A stretch of 64,000 nucleotides of DNA, from NCBI GenBank assembly GCA_052386745.1, contig JBQTJW010000007.1, positions 62,001 through 126,000 on the forward strand, written 5' to 3'. A program made the translations under genes and the position numbers. Below, one piece after another: positions 7,271 through 16,061 of this stretch; position 1 is the stretch's first letter; each line of letters opens with the position of its first letter. Origin of the DNA: Panacagrimonas sp052386745 (lineage in GTDB: Bacteria > Pseudomonadota > Gammaproteobacteria > Nevskiales > Nevskiaceae). The notes under the pieces are model-generated. The model had not been told where the DNA came from, searched no databases, and saw nothing but the letters and a program-made list of their open reading frames with translations.

Positions 7271-9237
7271 GTATCGACCTGCAGCGCTTCCACCAGAGCT
7301 TCTTCGAAGAGAGCTTCGAAGGCGTTGCGGCGATGGAACGGGCCCTGCTGGCGCTCGACCTCGAGACGCTGGATGCGGATGCGATCAACACGATCTTCCG
7401 CGCCGCGCACTCCATCAAGGGCGGGGCCGCGACGTTCGGATTCGGCGTTGTCGCCGAATTCACCCATGGCGTGGAAACGCTGCTCGACCGGATGCGTGAT
7501 GGTCGCCACGCGATTGCCAGGGCGGACGTCGAACTCCTGCTGGGCGCGGTCGACGTGATGCGTGCGCTGTTGAGCGCGTGCCGCGACGGTGGCGAGGTGC
7601 CACCGGACCTGACGCTCGCGGTACAGCGCGAGCTCGACCTGCGGCTGGGAGGCGGGAACACACGTCCGGCTGCGGGCGTGGTTACCGCAGCGGTGGCCGA
7701 ATCCGGGGGCTGGCGCATCCGTTTTGTGCCAGCGCGCGACCTATTCCGCAGCGGCAACGATCCGCTGCGCATCCTGCGTGAGCTCGCCACCCTGGGCGCG
7801 CTGGAAGCGGAGCCGGAGCTGTCGCCATTTCCGGAGTGGAACGAGACCGATGCAGAGACCTGCTACCTCGCCTGGAACCTGACCCTGCGCGGCACATCGA
7901 CCGAGATCGAAGTGCGCGAGGTTTTCGCGTGGGTCGAAGACCAGTGCGAACTGCGCATTGAGCCGCTGCAACCGCCGGTGGCCGTCAGTGGGCCGAAACT
8001 GGTGAGGAGCACTTGCGACGCGAGGTCTTCGCCCAAGGCCGAGCGCAGCGCGGTGACTGGCGAGGGCACCACGATCCGGGTCGGCACAAGCAAGATCGAC
8101 CTGCTGATCAACCTGGTCGGCGAACTCGTGATCACGCAGGCGATGCTTGCACAGACGGCCGAAGCGCTGGATCCGGTACAACACGAGCGGCTGCTCAACG
8201 GCCTGCAGGTGCTGGACCGCAACACGCGCCAGTTGCAGGAAGCCGTGATGTCCACGCGCATGCTGCCCATGGACTCGGTGTTCTCGCGATTCCCGCGCCT
8301 GGTGCGCGACCTGGCGGGCAAGCTTGGCAAGGAAGTGACGCTGCACACCGTGGGCGAGGCGACCGAACTGGACAAGAGCGTGATCGAGCAGATCACCGAT
8401 CCGCTCAATCACCTGGTCCGCAACAGCCTGGACCATGGCATCGAGTCACCCGGAGACCGCATTGCTGCAGGCAAGGCGCCGGCCGGCTCCATCACCCTGA
8501 AAGCGGCGCACCAGGGTGGGCACATCGTGATCGAGGTCGCGGACGACGGGCGTGGTCTCAACCGCGACAAGATCTTGGCCAAGGCCACGGAGCGAGGGCT
8601 TTCGGTGTCCGACGCCATGAGCGACGCCGAGGTGTGGCAGCTGATCTTCGCCCCCGGCTTTTCCACGGCCGAAGCGGTCACCGACGTCTCCGGCCGCGGC
8701 GTCGGAATGGACGTGGTCAAGCAGAACATCCAGTCGCTCGGCGGCCAGGTGGATCTGCGCTCGGTGGCGGGTGGCGGCACCACGGTCAGCGTGCGCCTGC
8801 CGCTGACGCTGGCCATTCTCGACGGGATGTCGATTGCCGTCGGCGCCGAGGTGTTCATTCTCCCGCTGTCCAGTGTGGTCGAGTCGCTCCAGCCGCTGCC
8901 GCAGCAGGTCCGCCGGGTGACCCAGCAAAGCCACGTGGTCCAGGTGCGCAACGAGTACCTGCCGCTGATCGACCTGCGTGATTTTCTTGCGCTGCCGGGG
9001 ATGCGCCGTCCGGCGCACGAGGCGATCGTGGTCATCGTCGAAGCGGAGGGACGCAAGCTCGCGTTGCAGGTCGACGAGCTGGTCGGCCAGCAGCAGGTCG
9101 TGATCAAGAGCCTTGAAACCAATTACCGCCGTGTCCGCGGCGTGTCGGGCGCCACGATCCTCGGCGACGGTCGCGTGTCGCTGATCTTCGACGTGGGCGC
9201 GATGGTGCGTCTGTGCAGCCAGGCCCAGGCGGCCTGA
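7267..9237 (+). CDS. cheA: Chemotaxis histidine kinase CheA (second set, with P2 domain)
   Basis: 656-residue kinase, clearly distinct from the first CheA of this window. P1 carries the His in AAHSIKGGAATFGF (about residue 47). A P2-type CheY-docking domain lies near residues 140-240, beginning WRIRFVPARDLFRSGNDPL and including LRELATLGAL. P3 follows (LLINLVGELVITQAM), then the P4 ATPase with LNHLVRNSLDHGIE, VADDGRGLN and GRGVGMDVV, and the P5 CheW-like domain. It shares a four-base overlap with the upstream cheY. The P1-P2-P3-P4-P5 layout resembles enteric CheA, so the two kinases of this locus probably recognise CheY differently. Confidence 0.93.
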   Translation: MSIDLQRFHQSFFEESFEGVAAMERALLALDLETLDADAINTIFRAAHSIKGGAATFGFGVVAEFTHGVETLLDRMRDGRHAIARADVELLLGAVDVMRALLSACRDGGEVPPDLTLAVQRELDLRLGGGNTRPAAGVVTAAVAESGGWRIRFVPARDLFRSGNDPLRILRELATLGALEAEPELSPFPEWNETDAETCYLAWNLTLRGTSTEIEVREVFAWVEDQCELRIEPLQPPVAVSGPKLVRSTCDARSSPKAERSAVTGEGTTIRVGTSKIDLLINLVGELVITQAMLAQTAEALDPVQHERLLNGLQVLDRNTRQLQEAVMSTRMLPMDSVFSRFPRLVRDLAGKLGKEVTLHTVGEATELDKSVIEQITDPLNHLVRNSLDHGIESPGDRIAAGKAPAGSITLKAAHQGGHIVIEVADDGRGLNRDKILAKATERGLSVSDAMSDAEVWQLIFAPGFSTAEAVTDVSGRGVGMDVVKQNIQSLGGQVDLRSVAGGGTTVSVRLPLTLAILDGMSIAVGAEVFILPLSSVVESLQPLPQQVRRVTQQSHVVQVRNEYLPLIDLRDFLALPGMRRPAHEAIVVIVEAEGRKLALQVDELVGQQQVVIKSLETNYRRVRGVSGATILGDGRVSLIFDVGAMVRLCSQAQAA

Positions 9238-9260
9238 TCCCAATCCTGATGGAGTCGAGC

Positions 9261-9767
9261 ATGAATCTATTACCCGCCGCAGGAACCGCCCTGACGGTTG
9301 CCGCCGTACCTGCCACGCCGAATGAATTCCTCACGTTCACGCTCGGGGCCGAGGAATACGGCGTGGACATTCTCAAGGTGCAGGAAATCCGTGGCTACGA
9401 CACCGTGACCCGCATCCCCGATGCACCGACCTTCATCAAGGGCGTGATCAATCTGCGCGGCACGATCGTGCCGGTGGTGGACATGCGGCTCAAGTTCAAG
9501 CTCGAGAGCGCCGACTACAACGCGTTCACCGTGATGATCATTCTCAACGTGGCCCGCCGCGTGGTCGGCATGGTGGTGGACGGCGTTTCGGATGTCATGC
9601 AGCTGACCCCGGACCAGATCCGGCCGGCACCTGAATTCAGCAGCGCTTTCGATACGCGCTACATCACCGGCATCGGCGCACTGGACCAGCGGATGCTGAT
9701 CCTGATCGACATCGAGCGGCTGATGAGCAGCGAGGACATGGCGCTGATGGACCGCGCCGTTCACTGA
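9261..9767 (+). CDS. cheW: Chemotaxis coupling protein CheW (second set)
   Basis: 168-residue CheW with the conserved features FTLGAEEYGVDILKVQEIRG, TRIPDAPTFIKGVINLRGTI, GMVVDGVSDVM and ITGIGALDQRMLILIDIERL. The start is taken at ATG 9261, seven bases after GGAG; two earlier in-frame starts overlap the end of cheA. It couples the following chemoreceptor to the P2-containing CheA, judging by position. It is a closer match to canonical CheW than the 146-residue protein encoded upstream. Confidence 0.93.
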   Translation: MNLLPAAGTALTVAAVPATPNEFLTFTLGAEEYGVDILKVQEIRGYDTVTRIPDAPTFIKGVINLRGTIVPVVDMRLKFKLESADYNAFTVMIILNVARRVVGMVVDGVSDVMQLTPDQIRPAPEFSSAFDTRYITGIGALDQRMLILIDIERLMSSEDMALMDRAVH

Positions 9768-9829
9768 TTCCCTGGCGACCTGTCGCCCTGGGCGACGCCA
9801 TTCAACCCAACACGTTACCGAGGCCCCAC

Positions 9830-12205
9830 ATGAGCACCAAAGCCGTTAAGTCCGACATCGCCAAGAAAGTCCCGAAGCCTTCGGAGAAAGCCGCTGCCGC
9901 GAGTCCGGCCAGCAAGAAGCGGGCGGCAAAACCGATCGTTGGCAGGAAGGCCGCATCCAAGCCCGGGGTGGCCCGAGCATCCGGCCGCGACCGGCAGCTG
10001 ATGGAGGACTTCCGCGGACAGATCGAATCGATCAACAAGGCGCAGGCGGTCATCCAGTTCAGCATCGACGGCAGGATCACGGACGCGAACCAGAATTTTC
10101 TCGCAACCGTCGGTTATTCAATCGAGGAGATCCGCGGCCAGCATCATTCCATGTTCGTGGATGCTGCCTATCGGCAGAGCGTCGAATACCGGCTGTTCTG
10201 GGAAAAACTCGGCCGCGGGGAATACGACGCCGGGCAGTACAAGCGCATCGCCAAGGGCGGAAAGGAAATCTGGCTGGCGGCAAGCTACAACCCGATCCTG
10301 GATGCCGCCGGCAAGCCGGTCAAGGTCGTCAAGTTCGCCACGGACATCTCGGCCCAGATGCTGCGCAATGCCGATGTCGAAGGCCAGATTGCAGCAATTG
10401 GGATGGCCCAGGCGGTCATCCAGTTCTCGCTCGATGGCCGCATCATGGATGCCAACAAGAATTTCACCGACACGGTGGGCTATACGCTCGACGAGATTCG
10501 AGGACAGCACCACGCGATGTTCGTCGAACCCGCTCACCGTGCGTCCACCGAGTACCGCATGTTCTGGGAAAAACTGGCGCGCGGCGAATTCGATACGGGC
10601 CAGTACAAGCGTGTAGGCAAAGGTGGCAAGGAGATCTGGCTGGAGGCCAGCTACAACCCGATCTTCGACATGAACGGCAAGCCGTTCAAGGTGGTGAAGT
10701 ACGCAACCGACATCACGCGGCAGAAGCTGGAGGCCGCCGACTACCAGGGCCAGCTTTCCGCGATCAGCAAGGCACAGGCGGTGATCGAGTTCACGCTGGA
10801 CGGCAAGATCATCAATGCCAACGACAACTTCCTGAAGACGCTCGGCTACACGATCGACGAGGTGCGCGGGCAGCACCATTCGATGTTTGTCGACCCCGCG
10901 TACCGCGCTTCGCCAGAGTACCGCTATTTCTGGGAAAAGCTGGGTCGCGGCGAGTACGACGCCAACCAGTACCGGCGATTGGGCAAAGGGGGAAAGGAGG
11001 TCTGGATCCAGGCGTCCTACAACCCGATCTATGACATGAACGGCAAGCCCTTCAAGGTCGTGAAGTATGCGACCGATGTCACCGAGCAGGTGAAGACGAC
11101 GCAGATGATGGATCTGGCCGTGAAGCAGACCCAGGAGGTGGTGTCGGCAACCGAGGCCGGTGACCTGATGCGGCGCATCCCACTCGAGGGCAAGAGCGGC
11201 GCCATCGAATCCCTGTGTGCGGGCGTCAATTCGCTGGTCGACACGTTCGCGACCATCGTCGCCAACATCAAGACGGCGAGCGACGCCATCGATACCGCCG
11301 CCCGTGAGATCTCCTCGGGCAACAGCGACCTGTCGGCCCGCACCGAGCAGCAGGCTGCATCCCTGGAGGAGACTGCGTCGTCGATGGAGGAACTCACCAG
11401 CACCGTCAAGCAGAACGCTGAGAACGCCAAGCAGGCCAACCAGCTGGCGATGGGGGCCTCCGAGGTTGCTCGCAAGGGGGGCCAGGTCGTGAGCGAGGTG
11501 GTCACGACCATGAGCGCCATCAACGAGTCGAGCAAGAAGATCGTCGACATCATCAGCGTCATCGACGGCATTGCGTTCCAGACCAACATCCTGGCGCTCA
11601 ATGCGGCAGTCGAAGCGGCCCGTGCTGGCGAACAGGGCCGCGGCTTTGCCGTCGTTGCCGCCGAAGTCCGCAGCCTGGCGCAGCGCTCGGCCGGCGCTGC
11701 CAAGGAGATCAAGACGCTGATCGGCGACTCGGTGGAAAAAGTCAGCAATGGCTCCAAGCTGGTGGAGCAGGCCGGCAAGACCATGGACGAAGTCGTGACC
11801 AGCGTGCGGCGCGTGACCGACATCATGGCGGAGATCAGCGCGGCGTCCCAGGAACAGAGCCAGGGTATCGAGCAGGTCAACCAGACCGTCACCTCGATGG
11901 ACGAGGTCACCCAGCAGAACGCGGCGCTGGTGGAGGAAGCTTCGGCCGCCGCACGCTCGCTGGAAGAACAGGCGGGCGGCCTGCAGCAGTCCGTGAGCCA
12001 CTTCCGCATCGACGATCGCGAGGACGAGCGTCCCCGCGCTGCTGCCCCGCGACCGGCTGCCCCGGTTGCACGCAAGGCCGCGGAACGCGCTACGCCGCCG
12101 GTCAAGCTCGTGCAACGGCCAAAGTTGCAGGCGGTTCGTCGCGCGCCTTCGGCCGTCAACGGCAGCGCTGCGGTGCAGTCCGAAGGCCAGTGGACCGAGT
12201 TCTGA
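9830..12205 (+). CDS. Cytoplasmic methyl-accepting chemotaxis protein with three tandem PAS domains
   Basis: 791-residue chemoreceptor without a membrane segment. The first 55 residues are rich in Lys, Ala and Pro. Three very similar PAS units of about 122 residues follow (roughly 62-183, 184-305, 306-425), each with QAVIxF, DANxNF, GQHHxMFV, YRxFWEKL and GKEIW/VW. A HAMP-like segment (EAGDLMRRIPLEGKSG) precedes the signalling domain, whose tip reads GIAFQTNILALNAAVEAARA. The C terminus, QWTEF, resembles the CheR/CheB-docking pentapeptide NWETF. PAS units of this kind often bind heme or flavin, so energy or redox taxis is plausible but unproven. RBS GAGG lies upstream of the ATG. Confidence 0.93.
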   Translation: MSTKAVKSDIAKKVPKPSEKAAAASPASKKRAAKPIVGRKAASKPGVARASGRDRQLMEDFRGQIESINKAQAVIQFSIDGRITDANQNFLATVGYSIEEIRGQHHSMFVDAAYRQSVEYRLFWEKLGRGEYDAGQYKRIAKGGKEIWLAASYNPILDAAGKPVKVVKFATDISAQMLRNADVEGQIAAIGMAQAVIQFSLDGRIMDANKNFTDTVGYTLDEIRGQHHAMFVEPAHRASTEYRMFWEKLARGEFDTGQYKRVGKGGKEIWLEASYNPIFDMNGKPFKVVKYATDITRQKLEAADYQGQLSAISKAQAVIEFTLDGKIINANDNFLKTLGYTIDEVRGQHHSMFVDPAYRASPEYRYFWEKLGRGEYDANQYRRLGKGGKEVWIQASYNPIYDMNGKPFKVVKYATDVTEQVKTTQMMDLAVKQTQEVVSATEAGDLMRRIPLEGKSGAIESLCAGVNSLVDTFATIVANIKTASDAIDTAAREISSGNSDLSARTEQQAASLEETASSMEELTSTVKQNAENAKQANQLAMGASEVARKGGQVVSEVVTTMSAINESSKKIVDIISVIDGIAFQTNILALNAAVEAARAGEQGRGFAVVAAEVRSLAQRSAGAAKEIKTLIGDSVEKVSNGSKLVEQAGKTMDEVVTSVRRVTDIMAEISAASQEQSQGIEQVNQTVTSMDEVTQQNAALVEEASAAARSLEEQAGGLQQSVSHFRIDDREDERPRAAAPRPAAPVARKAAERATPPVKLVQRPKLQAVRRAPSAVNGSAAVQSEGQWTEF

Positions 12206-12313
12206 AATGTCGCACGGCACCGGCAACAGCGGCATGGCGGAATCGCCTGGCAAACCGGTCCGCCGCTGGTGGACGGTTGCCGCCGGACGGCGCTCGGCGT
12301 GGGGCGGCTGCTC

Positions 12314-13171
12314 ATGAACATCATCATGGAGTCGGCGCAAGCCGCCGGTACGCGGGATTTCCAGTTCAGCAAGCGTGACTTCGAGCGCGTGCAGCGCCTG
12401 ATCCGCACGCGCGCCGGCATCGCGCTGGGCGAAGGCAAGCAGGATATGGTGTACAGCCGCCTCGCGCGGCGGCTGCGCGCGCTGGACCTGCTGTCGTTCG
12501 ACGTCTACCTGGATCGCCTCGAACGCGGCGATGATCCTGCCGAGTGGGAGTCGTTCACCAATGCGCTGACCACCAACCTCACCTCGTTCTTTCGCGAACC
12601 GCATCATTTCGAGCAACTCGCCGACCTGCTGGGGCAGCGGCAGCCGGGGGAGCGCCTTCTGCTCTGGTGCGCCGCGGCCAGCACAGGAGAGGAGCCCTAC
12701 TCGATGGCGATCACCGCGGCAGAGCACTTCGGCACGCTTTCGCCGCCGGTCACGATCCTGGCCACCGATATCGACACCCAGGTGCTGGCAACGGCAGAGC
12801 AGGGCGTCTACCCGCTGGAGCGCATCGACAAGCTGCCGGCCGAACAAAGGCGGCGGTACTTTCGAAAAGGGCAGGGTGCCATGAGTGGCCGGTGCCGGGT
12901 GGTCGACGAGTTGCGGGCCCTGATCCGTTTCCGGCAGCTGAACCTGCTCGATGCGCGCTATCCGATGCGCGGGCCGTTCCAGGCCATCTTCTGCAGGAAC
13001 GTGATGATCTATTTCGACAAGGGGACCCAGCTGAACGTCCTGCAGCGGATGGTTCCGCTGCTGGCACCGGACGGACTGCTGTTCGCCGGACATTCGGAAA
13101 GCTTTTTCCATGCGGCAGACCTGATCACGGCCTGTGGCCGAACGGTTTACCGCCCTGCGCAGCACCACTGA
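12314..13171 (+). CDS. cheR: Chemoreceptor glutamate methyltransferase CheR
   Basis: About 285 residues; transfers methyl groups from S-adenosylmethionine to receptor glutamates. The N-terminal helical domain (FQFSKRDFERVQRLI) is followed by the SAM-binding fold with LLLWCAAASTGEEPYSMAI, the acidic ILATDIDTQVL and the catalytic-site motif AIFCRNVMIYFDKGTQ. The start is uncertain: ATG 12314 and ATG 12326 are both possible, and the frame is open to 12269; no strong Shine-Dalgarno sequence decides. The preceding receptor ends with a plausible CheR-docking peptide. The 3' end approaches cheD without a gap. Confidence 0.92.
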   Translation: MNIIMESAQAAGTRDFQFSKRDFERVQRLIRTRAGIALGEGKQDMVYSRLARRLRALDLLSFDVYLDRLERGDDPAEWESFTNALTTNLTSFFREPHHFEQLADLLGQRQPGERLLLWCAAASTGEEPYSMAITAAEHFGTLSPPVTILATDIDTQVLATAEQGVYPLERIDKLPAEQRRRYFRKGQGAMSGRCRVVDELRALIRFRQLNLLDARYPMRGPFQAIFCRNVMIYFDKGTQLNVLQRMVPLLAPDGLLFAGHSESFFHAADLITACGRTVYRPAQHH

Positions 13172-13172
13172 C

Positions 13173-13802
13173 ATGCTAGGACATCAGGATCCACAGCCAA
13201 CCGCCTGGTCGAGATCGGACGGCCAGCGGCCGGCCAATCCGCAGAGCTACTACGACTCGCGGTTCTCAGCCGATGCGCTCAAGGTGCTTCCCGGCGAATA
13301 CATCGTGACCCGGCGCAAGGTCATGCTGGTGACGGTGCTGGGCTCCTGCGTTTCTGCGTGCATCCGCGATCCCCTGGCGCGTGTCGGTGGCATGAATCAT
13401 TTCATGCTGCCCGATACCCGCAGCGGCTCTGAATCGGCCCGTTACGGCGGGTACGCCATGGAGGTCCTGATCAACGAGCTGCTCAAGCAGGGCGCATCGC
13501 GTGCGCGTCTGGAGGCCAAGGTATTCGGCGGCGGTGCCGTCCTTCGCGGCTTCACCAAGGGCAACGTCGGACAGCGCAATGCGGACTTTGTCCTCGAGTA
13601 CCTTCAGGCCGAGAACATTCCACTCAGCGCCCAGGACCTGTGCGGGGTGCATCCCCGGCGGGTCCACTACTTCCCACTGACCGGGCAGGTGCTGGTGCGG
13701 CACCTGCCGAGTGCCAACGACACGGACCTGCAGGCCAGCGAGCGCCTGTACCAGGACCGGATGCGCGAGGCGCCGGCGTGCGGCAGCGTGGAGCTCTTCT
13801 GA
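13173..13802 (+). CDS. cheD: Chemoreceptor glutamine deamidase CheD
   Basis: 209-residue CheD. The catalytic Cys lies in TVLGSCVSACIRD and the His in RVGGMNHFMLPD, with the family motif KVFGGGAVL further on. The start is taken at ATG 13173, directly after the cheR stop; an upstream in-frame start would overlap cheR. It ends CGSVELF, and the short receptor encoded two genes later also ends VELF. The stop codon overlaps the cheB start by one base (TGATG). CheD deamidates receptor glutamines and can inhibit or be titrated by CheY-P, so it belongs with the adaptation enzymes on either side. Confidence 0.93.
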   Translation: MLGHQDPQPTAWSRSDGQRPANPQSYYDSRFSADALKVLPGEYIVTRRKVMLVTVLGSCVSACIRDPLARVGGMNHFMLPDTRSGSESARYGGYAMEVLINELLKQGASRARLEAKVFGGGAVLRGFTKGNVGQRNADFVLEYLQAENIPLSAQDLCGVHPRRVHYFPLTGQVLVRHLPSANDTDLQASERLYQDRMREAPACGSVELF

Positions 13803-14860
13803 TGAAACCGATCCGTGTGCTGATCGTGGACGACTCGGCGTTGATGAGGAACCTGCTGACCGAGTTCCTGTCGGCAGATCCCCAGATCGAGATCGTCGGA
13901 ACGGCGGCAGACCCGCTGATTGCCCGGGACAAGATCAAGCAGCACCTGCCGGACGTGCTGACCCTCGACGTCGAGATGCCGCGCATGGACGGTCTGACCT
14001 TTCTCGACAATCTCATGCGCCTGCGGCCGATGCCGGTGGTCATGGTGTCCTCCCTGACCGAGCGCGGCGCCGAAGTGACGATGCAGGCGCTGGAGCTTGG
14101 CGCGGTGGACTTCGTGACCAAGCCCAAGATCGACCTCGCCGCCGGAGTGGCCGGGTACGCCGAAGAACTGATCGCAAAGATCAAGGCGGCGGCGCGCACC
14201 CGCGTGCGTGGCGGAAAGCCGGCGTCCCCTGCCGGCGGTACGCCATCGCGCGCGCGGATGTTTCGCACGACGGAACGGCTGATCGCGATCGGCGCCTCCA
14301 CCGGCGGTACGGAGGCCATCAAGGACGTTCTGGCACAGATGCCGCCGGACTCGCCCGCAATCGTCATCACCCAGCATATTCCCGCGATGTTCAGCCGGCC
14401 CTTCGCCGAGCGCATGAATCGCTGCAGTGCGATGTCGGTCTGCCAGGCCGAAGACGGACAGCTGATCGTGCCAGGCCATGCCTACATCGCCCCGGGTGAT
14501 CGACATCTGACGGTGATTCGCGACGGGGCGCGCTACGTGTGCCGCCTGACCGATGCGCCACCGGAAAACCGGCATCGCCCGAGCGTGGATGTCCTGTTCC
14601 GCTCCGTGGCGCTGAACGCCGGCGCCAACTCGGTCGCCGCCATTCTCACCGGCATGGGGGACGACGGCGCGCGTGGCCTGCTCGAGCTGCGTCGGGCGGG
14701 CGCCAACACCCTGGCTCAGGACGAGGCCAGTTCCGTGGTCTGGGGCATGCCGGGTGCCGCGGTGAAGCTGGGTGCTGCAAATGAAGTGCTGCCGCTGTCG
14801 CGAATTGCGGCGCGATTGCTGGCCGATGTGACTCAAGTGAAGGCCGAGGTCGGCCGCTAA
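13802..14860 (+). CDS. cheB: Chemotaxis response regulator / protein-glutamate methylesterase CheB
   Basis: 352 residues: an N-terminal receiver domain (VLIVDDSALMRNLL, phospho-Asp in TLDVEMPRMDG, Lys in DFVTKPK), an Ala/Arg linker, then the methylesterase domain with catalytic Ser in IGASTGGTEAI, His in ITQHIPAMFS and Asp in GMGDDGARGL. It removes receptor methyl groups when phosphorylated by CheA and thereby opposes CheR. ATG 13802 overlaps the cheD stop by one base; a longer in-frame reading lies inside cheD. All catalytic residues are present, so an active enzyme is expected. Confidence 0.95.
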   Translation: MKPIRVLIVDDSALMRNLLTEFLSADPQIEIVGTAADPLIARDKIKQHLPDVLTLDVEMPRMDGLTFLDNLMRLRPMPVVMVSSLTERGAEVTMQALELGAVDFVTKPKIDLAAGVAGYAEELIAKIKAAARTRVRGGKPASPAGGTPSRARMFRTTERLIAIGASTGGTEAIKDVLAQMPPDSPAIVITQHIPAMFSRPFAERMNRCSAMSVCQAEDGQLIVPGHAYIAPGDRHLTVIRDGARYVCRLTDAPPENRHRPSVDVLFRSVALNAGANSVAAILTGMGDDGARGLLELRRAGANTLAQDEASSVVWGMPGAAVKLGAANEVLPLSRIAARLLADVTQVKAEVGR

Positions 14861-14886
14861 CCGGAAAACAGAACCGAGATCTCCCC

Positions 14887-16044
14887 ATGCTCAATCTCCC
14901 TTTCAAGCCCCAGTTCGTCCCGCTCCTGCTGGTCACCGTGCAGGCTGCGATGTTGCTGGCAGGCGCCCCGACCTGGGCGCAGTGCATGGGCCTTGTCGTC
15001 ACGTTCGCAGCGCTCGTGCTGTGCTACCAGACCAGCAGCAAGCGCGCGGGGCAGCTGGAAGCGGAGGCTGCGCGGCAAGGCGCCGCGATGCGCAAGCATC
15101 ACCGCATGCTCGAGGAACTTCGCGGCGGGTTCAATTCCGAGGCCGAGGGGGTGCGCCGGGAAATCGACCGGGTCCGCGGCCTGATCGTCGACGCCGCGCG
15201 CCAGCTCGTCAGCAGCTTCGATGAACTGACCGCGCAGTCCAAGGTGCAACAGGCCGCCGTCGGTCGCCTGCTCAGCCGCACGGGCGATGCCGAAGGCATC
15301 AACGTCCGACGGTTTGCCGAGGCCGCCAGCACCTTGATGGGGGGGCTGGTCGAGACCCTGGCGCAGGTCAGCCGTCAAAGCTCGGCAACCGTGCAGCAGA
15401 TCGACGAGATGGTGAAGCAGCTGGACGCCATCTTCGAGCTGCTGGGCGACGTCAAGTCCATCGCCGACCAGACCAACCTGCTGGCATTGAATGCCGCAAT
15501 CGAAGCTGCGCGGGCTGGCGAGGCGGGACGCGGCTTTGCCGTGGTCGCCGAGGAGGTGCGCAATCTGTCCGAGCGTTCCACGAGTTTCAACGAGCAGATC
15601 CGCAAGCGCGTTTTCAGCTCGCGGGAGGTGATTGCGCGGGTGCGCGACACGGTGGGCGGCATGGCCTCGCGCGACATGGATCGCAGCCTCCAGGCACGTG
15701 GCGAGGTCAGCCGGCTGGTGGCGCAGGTCGAAGACATTCACCAGTCGCTGGGCGAGGGCGTGCAGCAGGTGTCCGACTCAGGCGAGCGCATCGGCCAGGC
15801 GGTGGCGCAGGCCGTGCGGAGCCTGCAATTCGAAGACATCGCCACGCAGGCGCTCGCTGCCGCCGCGCGTCATGCCCAGCGCATCCAGGCGGTCAACGGC
15901 GAGGCCGTCGGCCTGCGAACCGTGTTCGATTCCGCAGCGGCCGAAAACGCACCGGTGGCGGTGGCGGGCGAAGACTGGCGTCAGGCACCCCACAAGCCGG
16001 TCTCGCAGGTGAATCTGGACTCCGGCGCGGTGGAACTGTTCTGA
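14887..16044 (+). CDS. Short methyl-accepting chemotaxis protein with N-terminal membrane hairpin
   Basis: 385 residues. Two hydrophobic segments (about residues 8-27 and 31-49) are separated by only a few residues, so there is almost no periplasmic sensory domain. The rest is the cytoplasmic signalling coiled coil, with a tip reading IADQTNLLALNAAIEAARA and a downstream AVVAEEVRNLSERS. It ends GAVELF, the same last four residues as CheD. Receptors of this form probably sense a cytoplasmic or membrane-linked cue, or interact with another protein. It is the last plus-strand gene of the locus and converges on rodA with only 17 bp between them and no visible terminator. Confidence 0.88.
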   Translation: MLNLPFKPQFVPLLLVTVQAAMLLAGAPTWAQCMGLVVTFAALVLCYQTSSKRAGQLEAEAARQGAAMRKHHRMLEELRGGFNSEAEGVRREIDRVRGLIVDAARQLVSSFDELTAQSKVQQAAVGRLLSRTGDAEGINVRRFAEAASTLMGGLVETLAQVSRQSSATVQQIDEMVKQLDAIFELLGDVKSIADQTNLLALNAAIEAARAGEAGRGFAVVAEEVRNLSERSTSFNEQIRKRVFSSREVIARVRDTVGGMASRDMDRSLQARGEVSRLVAQVEDIHQSLGEGVQQVSDSGERIGQAVAQAVRSLQFEDIATQALAAAARHAQRIQAVNGEAVGLRTVFDSAAAENAPVAVAGEDWRQAPHKPVSQVNLDSGAVELF

Positions 16045-16061
16045 ATTCGGCCGCGGCCGGC

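Noticed and set aside
1436..9829. Sigma-28 promoters before the chemotaxis genes
   Set aside because: Looked for TAAA/TCAAG-type -35 and GCCGATA-type -10 elements in the gaps; no pair with suitable spacing was convincing.
10118..13174. Open frame of 1018 codons on the minus strand
   Set aside because: Antisense to the triple-PAS receptor and cheR; its length comes from the repeats and codon bias of the real genes.
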